Assembly: GCA_964609495.1 (NCBI GenBank)
Contig: CAZSTA010000111.1
Coordinates: 1 to 11,640 of the forward strand
From: CAZSTA01 sp964609495 [NCBI: uncultured bacterium]
Lineage (GTDB): Bacteria; CAZSTA01
Direction: 5' to 3'
Length of the DNA: 11,640 bases
Shown piece by piece: positions 1 to 4,928 of the stretch. A program made the translations under genes and the position numbers. How positions within the stretch are numbered: position 1 is the stretch's first letter; each line of letters opens with the position of its first letter. The notes under the pieces were generated by a model. It had not been told where the DNA came from, did not search any database, and saw only the letters and a list, made by a program, of their open reading frames with translations.

Positions 1-2
1 TC

Positions 3-28
3 GATGGGAGGGGGATAGGGGGAGGGTG
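3..28 (-). repeat. Partial G-rich interspersed repeat, second copy at 8555-8579
   Basis: The G-rich stretch at 3-28 is nearly the reverse complement of 8555-8579, the left half of the repeat between purQ and purL. Both have the layout GATGGGAGGGG, two or three variable bases, TAGGGG, AGGGTG. The rest of this copy would lie before the window start. Two near-identical copies about 8.5 kb apart in opposite orientations, both outside genes, point to an interspersed repeat family and not to coding sequence. Confidence 0.6.
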
Positions 29-180
29 TAATACAAAGTAAATTAGATCTCAGATCCCAGATTTTATATGCTTCCCTTTCGCAGATCGCAGATTTTTGAA
101 AATTTAGCAATTCCTGCGGGTTCTTGCAGAGAGCATTGTCATCTCAAATGCTTATAGGGAGACCGGAATTATTAGGAGCA
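29..180. other. Unassigned intergenic stretch with short AGATC/CAGAT word repeats
   Basis: I see no gene here. The stretch is A+T-rich and contains several close copies of the words AGATC and CAGAT (about 46-65 and 80-97), which look like decayed repeat material. It lies just beyond the terminator of the tRNA transcript. Confidence 0.3.
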
Positions 181-222
181 AAAAGAAAAAGCACTTGTAA
201 CTATAAATAGGTTACAAGCACT
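181..222 (-). terminator. Intrinsic terminator of the tRNA cluster
   Basis: Read on the minus strand, a 12-bp stem (AGTGCTTGTAAC with GTTACAAGTGCT, including two G.T pairs) closes a 9-nt loop and is followed at once by TTTTTCTTTT. It sits about 20 bp past the CCA end of tRNA-Lys, where the cluster transcript should end. Confidence 0.85.
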
Positions 223-243
223 CGATATAAAATTTTATTTCGA

Positions 244-320
244 TGGTGGGCCGTGAAGGACTCGAACCTTCAACCGCCTGATTAAGAGTCAGATGCTCTG
301 CCAAATTGAGCTAACGGCCC
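244..320 (-). tRNA. tRNA-Lys(CTT)
   Basis: Full cloverleaf on the minus strand. The acceptor stem GGGCCGT pairs with ACGGCCC, the discriminator is A and CCA is encoded. The T-loop is GGTTCGAGTCC. The anticodon stem TCTGA/TCAGG carries the loop CTCTTAA, giving anticodon CTT for codon AAG. It is the last gene of the cluster, just before the terminator at 181-222. Confidence 0.95.
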
Positions 321-325
321 AGACT

Positions 326-366
326 GGAAGATGGAAAGATCTGCTAGCGATCTATCTTCCATCTTC
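326..366 (-). repeat. Long imperfect inverted repeat in the spacer between tRNA-Arg(TCG) and tRNA-Lys
   Basis: GAAGATGGAA at 327-336 pairs perfectly with TTCCATCTTC at 357-366, and GATC pairs with GATC nearer the loop, with a small bulge between. The loop is about 7 nt. No T run follows on the minus strand, so it is not a terminator. It may be a processing hairpin in the polycistronic tRNA precursor or a remnant of a small mobile repeat. Confidence 0.55.
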
Positions 367-388
367 AACTTTCCGATTTCAAAGATAT

Positions 389-465
389 TGGCACGCCCGG
401 AGGGACTTGAACCCCCAACAGGTGGATCCGAAGTCCACTGCTCTATCCAATTGAGCTACGGGCGC
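389..465 (-). tRNA. tRNA-Arg(TCG)
   Basis: Cloverleaf on the minus strand. The acceptor GCGCCCG pairs with CGGGCGT (first pair G.T), the discriminator is G and CCA is encoded. The anticodon stem GTGGA/TCCAC carries the loop CTTCGGA, giving anticodon TCG for codon CGA. The T arm reads GGGGGTTCAAGTCCCTC. It is one of two Arg tRNAs in this cluster. Confidence 0.95.
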
Positions 466-470
466 ATGTA

Positions 471-548
471 TGGGGTGAGCGAGGGGACTTGAACCCCCAA
501 CAACTGGAGCCACAGTCCAGTGCTCTAACCGATTGAGCTACGCCCACC
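471..548 (-). tRNA. tRNA-His(GTG)
   Basis: Cloverleaf on the minus strand. The anticodon stem CTGGA/TCCAG carries the loop CTGTGGC, giving anticodon GTG. The acceptor GTGGGCG pairs with CGCTCAC. The base before it is an encoded G (position 548) and the discriminator is C (474), so the extra G-1:C73 pair that marks bacterial tRNA-His is present. CCA is encoded at 471-473. Confidence 0.95.
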
Positions 549-558
549 ATTCGATAAC

Positions 559-634
<76 letters not shown>

Positions 635-644
635 CTAGTCCATA

Positions 645-720
645 TGGAGCGGGAGACGGGGGTCGAACCCGTAACACCCAGCTTGGAAGGCTGGTACTCT
701 GCCAATTGAGTTACTCCCGC
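645..720 (-). tRNA. tRNA-Gly(TCC)
   Basis: Cloverleaf on the minus strand. The acceptor GCGGGAG pairs with CTCCCGC, the discriminator is T and CCA is encoded. The anticodon stem CCAGC/GCTGG carries the loop CTTCCAA, giving anticodon TCC, which reads GGA/GGG. It is the first gene after the internal promoter at 784-812. Confidence 0.95.
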
Positions 721-783
721 ATCTTGACCTACTCCCGATCCCCTGAGTGGAGATGGGCAGATGATACAACGAAACCATTATAT

Positions 784-812
784 AGTATAAGGTAAACACA
801 CGAAATTGTCAA
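784..812 (-). promoter_or_regulatory. Promoter for the Gly-Arg-His-Arg-Lys tRNA transcript
   Basis: On the minus strand TTGACA (807-812) is followed after exactly 17 bp by TATACT (784-789). The predicted start lies near 777, about 57 bp before tRNA-Gly. The sequence TATACTATATA is shared with the tRNA-Pro promoter. Confidence 0.85.
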
Positions 813-863
813 GTATTTCTTAGCAAATCAATCCTCTAGTCTTCAAGCCATATTCTATAATTA

Positions 864-941
864 TGGTCGGGGTGCCCAGATTTGAACTGGGGACCTCCTG
901 CTCCCAAGGCAGGCGCGCTAACCAGGCTGCGCTACACCCCG
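864..941 (-). tRNA. tRNA-Pro(TGG)
   Basis: Cloverleaf on the minus strand. The acceptor CGGGGTG pairs with CACCCCG, the discriminator is A and CCA is encoded. The anticodon stem CCTGC/GCAGG carries the loop CTTGGGA, giving anticodon TGG. It has its own promoter at 955-983. I see no intrinsic terminator between it and the internal promoter, so its transcript may read through into the other five tRNAs. Confidence 0.95.
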
Positions 942-954
942 TCTGCTCCTATAT

Positions 955-983
955 AGTATACAATAAAATCCTGAATTAGTCAA
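955..983 (-). promoter_or_regulatory. Promoter for tRNA-Pro
   Basis: On the minus strand TTGACT (978-983), a 17-bp spacer, then TATACT (955-960). The predicted start near 948 is only a few bases before the mature tRNA 5' end at 941, so the 5' leader is very short. Confidence 0.85.
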
Positions 984-1013
984 GACCTTCACTCCTGTTT
1001 TTCAAAATTTTTC

Positions 1014-1095
1014 GGGGGAGATAAGGAGGTGATAAAACTGAAACTTTTCCTCTTCGAGAGCGTAATAGAGATAAAGCAATAACTGAAGAGGAAAA
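1014..1095 (+). promoter_or_regulatory. Leader mini-ORF and hairpin masking a ribosome binding site (possible translational attenuator)
   Basis: AAGGAGGTGAT at 1023-1033 is an unusually perfect match to the 16S anti-Shine-Dalgarno, yet no ATG follows it. A 17-codon ORF can start at GTG 1029 (after GGGGGAG at 1014-1020), or a 14-codon ORF at CTG 1038; both end at TAA 1080-1082 (VIKLKLFLFESVIEIKQ). TTTTCCTCTTC (1045-1055) is the exact complement of GAAGAGGAAAA (1085-1095), and the second arm contains the AGAGG ribosome binding site of the gene starting at 1101. A ribosome on the mini-ORF would open the hairpin. The pairing is seen; the regulation is inferred. I find no clear plus-strand promoter upstream. 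Confidence 0.5.
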
Positions 1096-1100
1096 ATAGG

Positions 1101-1961
1101 ATGAGATTCAAAACAACTCTTTACTTAACTCTATTATTTATATTCCAGTTGCTATTCCCCAATTCAGGGGAAGGAGGAGCAGAAGCTAAGCTCATTCGCT
1201 GGGGAGAGGATGTAGATCTTCTAAAGGATCAAATTGCTGAGGAGATAGTAATCATAGGTGGCGATGCGCTTATAGGCGGGGAGGTAAGGAAAAATGTGGT
1301 AGTTATCGGAGGTGATATTACTCTCAAATCCACCTCTGTAGTGGAGGGAGATGTGGTCGATGTGGGAGGAAGCATCGAGAGGGAGGAAGGAGCTCAGATC
1401 AAGGGAGAGGAGATCAGTTTGAGTGCCATTAGATTGGAGTTCCTCAAATCCTTATCCAAGATATCGATGGATATGAAGGGGTCATGGGGCTGGCTTCGTC
1501 TAATTTGGTTGTTAGGGGTGGCTATTATAACTGTTATCCTAATCCTTGCTCTACCTCGACCGGTGGAGGATACTTTACAAGCTTTAAGTCGCGATCCTCT
1601 AAGGGCGTTCTTAGTTGGATTGATCGCTTTTGTTGCCCTAATTCCCTTGACGATTCTGCTTCTGCTCTCTCTAATAGGAATACCCTTGATCCCTTTACTA
1701 TTCCTTGTTATCTTCGGGTTGAGTATCTTCGGTATAGCCAGTGTCAGCCTCCTGATCGGTAGAAGGATAAGGATAGCTTTTAATATCGAACGGTTATCCT
1801 CGGCTTGGGAGGTGCTAATAGGATTAGCTCTTATCTATTTTCTTCAGATAATACCCCTTATAGGATGGATAGTCTATTTTCTCATCAGCCTTCTGGGAGT
1901 AGGCGGAATCATAACTATTATTCTAGAGAGAAAAGGAGGGATTCAAAAGCAGGTTTTATGA
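1101..1961 (+). CDS. Predicted exported membrane protein with bactofilin-like repeats and a multi-pass C-terminal domain
   Basis: The 286 residues open with a signal-peptide-like segment (basic MRFK, hydrophobic 7-20, small residues AEA at 27-29). A hydrophilic region of short beta-strand turns follows at about 48-105, with repeats such as VIIGGDALIGG and VVVIGGDITL, like the beta-helical repeats of bactofilin or polymer-forming proteins. The second half is four or five membrane helices (about 132-151, 168-190, 195-220, 235-253, 254-275) with the LIGIPLIPLL motif typical of the membrane domain that often accompanies these repeats. The repeat part is therefore probably extracytoplasmic. ATG 1101 is chosen because AGAGG lies 9 nt upstream and the signal segment begins there. 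Its role is unknown; envelope organisation is a guess. The hairpin at 1045-1095 may control its translation. Confidence 0.75.
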   Translation: MRFKTTLYLTLLFIFQLLFPNSGEGGAEAKLIRWGEDVDLLKDQIAEEIVIIGGDALIGGEVRKNVVVIGGDITLKSTSVVEGDVVDVGGSIEREEGAQIKGEEISLSAIRLEFLKSLSKISMDMKGSWGWLRLIWLLGVAIITVILILALPRPVEDTLQALSRDPLRAFLVGLIAFVALIPLTILLLLSLIGIPLIPLLFLVIFGLSIFGIASVSLLIGRRIRIAFNIERLSSAWEVLIGLALIYFLQIIPLIGWIVYFLISLLGVGGIITIILERKGGIQKQVL

Positions 1962-2002
1962 TAACCTTGAGAGGTTAAATTCGGAATACTTTGTAAACCT
2001 TG

Positions 2003-2034
2003 TCAGGCTTTCTTGTAAAAAGCCCGATTTTTTT
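2003..2034 (+). terminator. Intrinsic terminator after the bactofilin-like membrane gene
   Basis: A GGCTTT/AAAGCC stem (2006-2011 and 2019-2024), extended outward by T-A and C-G pairs across one mismatch, has a 7-nt loop and is followed by seven T residues at 2028-2034. It lies about 45 bp after the stop codon at 1961. Confidence 0.8.
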
Positions 2035-2043
2035 GTTTGAATA

Positions 2044-2073
2044 TTGACTCTTAAAGCTACCTTATGATATAAT
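2044..2073 (+). promoter_or_regulatory. Promoter of the chemotaxis receptor gene
   Basis: TTGACT at 2044-2049 and TATAAT at 2068-2073 are separated by 18 bp. It sits right after the upstream terminator and is the only good promoter before the receptor gene. Transcription should begin near 2080. It looks like the housekeeping sigma type, not the flagellar sigma type. Confidence 0.8.
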
Positions 2074-2079
2074 ATAAGG

Positions 2080-2248
2080 CAGTATAAACAATATGGAAGT
2101 ATTTCTCAGTCGTAATTGAGACAGATGGGAAAATCATCGCTCTCAGACTATATTGGCTACTCCCTGATACTTTACTGGATGTCTTTACGCTTGGGGAAGG
2201 AGAGAGTGAAGTCGATTGAAGGGGATCTTACTTTAAGGAGGGAGCTAG
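2080..2248 (+). other. Long 5' leader of the chemotaxis receptor gene, unrecognised
   Basis: About 170 nt separate the predicted transcript start from GTG 2249. I find a small hairpin (TCTCA/TGAGA near 2104-2122) but no match to c-di-GMP (GEMM) or other riboswitch consensus I know. A 51-codon ORF from ATG 2125 to TGA 2280 runs through the leader and overlaps the receptor start by 32 nt in another frame. It has no convincing ribosome binding site, so I do not call it a gene. Confidence 0.35.
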
Positions 2249-4462
2249 GTGAGAATCGCCAGAAGGTTGATCTGGGCTGATTGTGTTATATTCTCGTTAT
2301 CGATGCCCATTGCAGTTTATTTCTATATCTTGAATTTCGAACTGACCCCAATTCAGCAGATCTTTGTCATTATCGCCGCGATAATAGGTAGTTTTATCTT
2401 AATAGCCATCGATTATCTCATTAATAGAGCCTTGAGCCTTCGCCCTCAAAGGATACTAGGTGCTTTATCTAGGGGAGAAGAGATAACCTCTGAAGAGAGT
2501 GCGATAGTTCATAGGTTTATCTTAAGCTATCCTCTAATTTTTTCTCTATTCGCTTTTCTCAGAACGGTGACTCTAGGGAATATAATTTATCTTCTGCTCA
2601 AGGTAGTCTTGGATATATCCCTAGAAGATATTGTTCCTGTTGAGGCAGGTTTTTTCATATTCGGAATTATGGTAGCCTTCCTCAACATTGTATTCTACAG
2701 CCTAAGGCTTCAACCTATTGCAGAAACTTTGGCTGGCTATGGGATGAAGTTAATTGGTGGAGAGAAAACACCTCGGTATATAGTCGGTAGTAGGTTTGTA
2801 TTAATATTATTATTCTTAGTATCAATGTTAGTTCCCATCTCTTTAAATGCTATAACTTCCAATTATCATATCGATCGGCTTTTGAGAAATAGACTTATCG
2901 AGAGGGCAGAAATTGCCAGAGAAGTATTAAGTGAGCTCGACGGAAGAGTAGAGATGGGGGAGATGTCTCTTGCTTCCGCTAAGGAGCTAGCCAAGATCAG
3001 ATTGGTCGGCCATTCCAAAGCTGAGGGGAGGGAGGTTTCTCTGGAGAATAGGGTTGGTGATACTGGTTTTTCCTTCATTATTGATATGCAAGGGAAATTG
3101 ATCGCTCATCCTACCAAAGAGGGAGAAATTATCGTGGGGAAACTTCTTCAGGAGATGCCTACTCTTAAGGATAATTGGTTAAAATATATTGATAGGGATA
3201 GAAACCCTCCCCGGAGACGATTGGTTGCTTATCGTTATTATCCCTCCTGGGACTGGATAGTCGCTTATGAAGGAGATATTCAAGAGATGAATGCAGAGAC
3301 ATCGGGCATTAAGCTGTCTTCGCTGCTCATGGTTCTCTTAGGAGTAGGATCGATGTCCGCGATAGCTTATGCCTATGCCTCGATATTATCCTTAAATATG
3401 ATCCGTTTAATTACAGTTGCTCAAAATATCTCGGAAGGAGATCTTAGAGTTGAGATCCCCTTAGCCTCTATGAATCAGAGGGAGATGCTAGTCCTTTATG
3501 AAGCGACGAGTAGGATCAGGGATAGTTTGAGTCGGATAGTCCGTCAGATCAATTCCTCCTCCAGCCAAGTGGCTGATACCGCGGATGAACTGTCGGGTAG
3601 TAGTCAGAAGATATCGGAGGAGGAAGAGGATATATCGGAATCCATCCAGCAGATAGCTTCTGGCGTTAGTCAGCAATTCACTGAGGCCGCAAAGGTGGCT
3701 TCCTTCTCCTCCGAGGTGGTTGAGGCCGCAAATCAAGTTTTGGGGAGCGCCGAGCATTCGGAACGGGTCGCTAATGACATAGCTGAAATTGCCTCTCAGG
3801 GGGAAAGTCTAGCCTCGGAAGCATTGATGCGTATTAATGCGATCTCAACAGCAAGTTCATCTACAGTCGAGGCAGTTGGGGAGTTAGATGAGAGATCGAG
3901 GATGATCGGGAAGATCGTGGAAGCGATATCGAATATCTCTAAACAAACGAATATGCTAGCGCTGAATGCCGCGATCGAGGCAGCTCGAGCAGGGGAAGCT
4001 GGACGGGGCTTCGCGGTTGTCGCTGAAGAGGTGGGAAATCTCTCCAAGCGAACGAGTAAAGCTCTGACTGAGATAAATGACTTGATCGAGGAGATTCAAG
4101 TGGCTATAGCTAGAACTGTAGGTGAGGCGGAAAGAGTTTCAGAGGAGGTCGCAATCAGTCAACAGGTGATCAACGAAGCTAGTAATTCTCTCCAAAATAT
4201 AGCTGAGCAGGTAGAAGGAGCGGTATCTGCTGGACATATCATCTCCACTGCCGCTAAATCTCAACAAGATGATATGGAGCAGTTATCTGCTTCCCTGAAG
4301 TCGATGGCCACATTAGCCGAGGCGAATGCCGCCGAATCTCAGGAAGCTTCAGCCTCCTTAGGGAGACAGACTAGCGCTCTCTTCGAGATGGCTTCCTCCG
4401 CTCAGAAACTCGCTGAGATGGCTGACGAATTGAGGAAGACTATAGAGAAGTTTAAGATTTGA
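2249..4462 (+). CDS. Methyl-accepting chemotaxis protein with Cache-like sensor domain
   Basis: Membrane receptor that senses a ligand and controls CheA kinase through CheW. Of 737 residues, about 10-58 and 92-152 hold four likely membrane helices and 180-200 a fifth. A Cache-like periplasmic domain spans about 205-345 (GFSFIIDMQGKLIAHP at 273-288, then YPSWDWIVAYEG at 331-342). Helix 356-380 returns to the cytoplasm, followed by HAMP (about 380-433) and the signalling coiled coil (434-737). The conserved tip is QTNMLALNAAIEAARAGEAG at 566-585. Flanking helices are rich in E/Q/A/S, as methylation helices are. There is no C-terminal CheR-docking pentapeptide. GTG 2249 follows AAGGAGG by 7 nt. 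The four extra N-terminal helices are unusual, since the standard form has one. No che or flagellar genes are nearby, so this is an orphan receptor; its ligand is unknown. Confidence 0.95.
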   Translation: MRIARRLIWADCVIFSLSMPIAVYFYILNFELTPIQQIFVIIAAIIGSFILIAIDYLINRALSLRPQRILGALSRGEEITSEESAIVHRFILSYPLIFSLFAFLRTVTLGNIIYLLLKVVLDISLEDIVPVEAGFFIFGIMVAFLNIVFYSLRLQPIAETLAGYGMKLIGGEKTPRYIVGSRFVLILLFLVSMLVPISLNAITSNYHIDRLLRNRLIERAEIAREVLSELDGRVEMGEMSLASAKELAKIRLVGHSKAEGREVSLENRVGDTGFSFIIDMQGKLIAHPTKEGEIIVGKLLQEMPTLKDNWLKYIDRDRNPPRRRLVAYRYYPSWDWIVAYEGDIQEMNAETSGIKLSSLLMVLLGVGSMSAIAYAYASILSLNMIRLITVAQNISEGDLRVEIPLASMNQREMLVLYEATSRIRDSLSRIVRQINSSSSQVADTADELSGSSQKISEEEEDISESIQQIASGVSQQFTEAAKVASFSSEVVEAANQVLGSAEHSERVANDIAEIASQGESLASEALMRINAISTASSSTVEAVGELDERSRMIGKIVEAISNISKQTNMLALNAAIEAARAGEAGRGFAVVAEEVGNLSKRTSKALTEINDLIEEIQVAIARTVGEAERVSEEVAISQQVINEASNSLQNIAEQVEGAVSAGHIISTAAKSQQDDMEQLSASLKSMATLAEANAAESQEASASLGRQTSALFEMASSAQKLAEMADELRKTIEKFKI

Positions 4463-4601
4463 TATAGCCGTGAAAAATCAGAAAAATTTTTCTTAATCGA
4501 GAGGTGATTCAACACTTGGAAGAAAGAGGTGGGGGATAACCCTGTTTTGGCTGTTGGTGATTTGAATGTAAGGTAGTTGATCTAAAAAGGACAATAAATC
4601 A
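4463..4601. other. Gap between the receptor gene and the purine promoter
   Basis: I see no gene and no GC-rich terminator here. The only structure is an A+T palindrome (AGAAAAATTTTTCT, 4480-4493), too weak and without a loop to call a terminator. Receptor transcripts might therefore run on towards the purine leader, where the riboswitch terminator at 4817-4891 would stop them. Confidence 0.4.
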
Positions 4602-4630
4602 TTGACAACTCGCTATAATTCTGGTAGAAT
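4602..4630 (+). promoter_or_regulatory. Promoter of the purine operon
   Basis: TTGACA at 4602-4607, a 17-bp spacer and TAGAAT at 4625-4630. Transcription should start near 4637, about 290 nt before purD, which places the whole riboswitch and terminator in the leader. A second TATAAT at 4613-4618 is too close to the -35 to be its partner. Confidence 0.85.
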
Positions 4631-4653
4631 ATATTCGGAAGATTCGCATTCGT

Positions 4654-4691
4654 CTCGTATACTCTCATCGCCGAAAGATGTTGATTACGAG
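4654..4691 (+). other. Leader hairpin just upstream of the PRPP aptamer
   Basis: CTCGTA (4654-4659) pairs with TACGAG (4686-4691), and inside it CATC/GATG closes a loop GCCGAAA. The last three bases (GAG, 4689-4691) are also the start of the aptamer's closing stem, so the two structures compete slightly. The edges (CGTATA on the left, TTGATTACGAG on the right) recall purine-riboswitch junctions, but the P2 arm and core are absent. Confidence 0.4.
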
Positions 4692-4842
4692 CGAAAGTGT
4701 GCCTAGGGTTCCGCCTATATTTATAGGGACAGGTCCGAGCGGCATTTGGTTATGAATTATGCTTACCTAAATCAATTTATTATGTGAGCATCGCTATGTA
4801 TTACACCGAAGGGATAAAAGCCCAGGCGGGTAAGTTTCGCTT
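4689..4842 (+). promoter_or_regulatory. PRPP riboswitch (ykkC subtype 2b) aptamer
   Basis: The conserved ykkC blocks occur in order: CGAAAGTGTGCCTAGGGTTCCG at 4692-4713, GGTCCGAG at 4732-4739, TTACACCG at 4801-4808 and AGGGATAAAAGCCCAGGCGG at 4810-4829. The outer stem GAGCGAAA (4689-4696) pairs with TTTCGCTT (4835-4842). The GAAAGTGT opening, the TTACACCG block and the GCCCAGGCGGGTA ending match, from memory, the Thermoanaerobacter PRPP aptamer and not the guanidine class. Position before purD and an operon containing purF, which uses PRPP, agrees. A hairpin with arms ATGCTTAC/GTGAGCAT (4759-4766, 4783-4790) makes one arm longer than in the Thermoanaerobacter aptamer. Expected to be an ON switch: binding prevents the terminator at 4817-4891. 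Confidence 0.92.
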
Positions 4843-4891
4843 ATGAGAAGCTCAACTCTACGCTGACTTACCTCCGAGGCTTTATTTTTTT
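4817..4891 (+). terminator. Riboswitch-controlled intrinsic terminator of the purine operon
   Basis: AAAGCC (4817-4822) pairs with GGCTTT (4878-4883). After a 2x2 internal loop and a bulge, GGTAAGT (4828-4834) pairs with ACTTACC (4866-4872). Seven T residues follow at 4885-4891. The left arm uses the GCCCAGGCGG block that the aptamer needs, so aptamer and terminator cannot form together. Confidence 0.88.
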
Positions 4892-4928
4892 AGATGACTT
4901 TTTTAAGAAAAAGGGGAGAGGAAGATAG

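Noticed and set aside
40-100. AGATC/CAGAT words as a tandem repeat or origin element
   Set aside because: The copies are short, irregularly spaced and diverged, and they do not match DnaA boxes or a regular iteron pattern.
1484-1762. 92-codon open frame inside the bactofilin-like membrane gene
   Set aside because: It lies in another frame of a convincing membrane protein and is composed of low-complexity S/R/C-rich sequence with no ribosome binding site or family motif.
2080-2248. c-di-GMP riboswitch in the receptor leader
   Set aside because: Chemotaxis genes sometimes have one, but the GEMM-I conserved blocks and tetraloop receptor pattern are not found.
4480-4493. A+T palindrome AGAAAAATTTTTCT after the receptor gene as a terminator
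   Set aside because: It has no loop, no G:C stem and only a five-base T run that is part of the stem itself.
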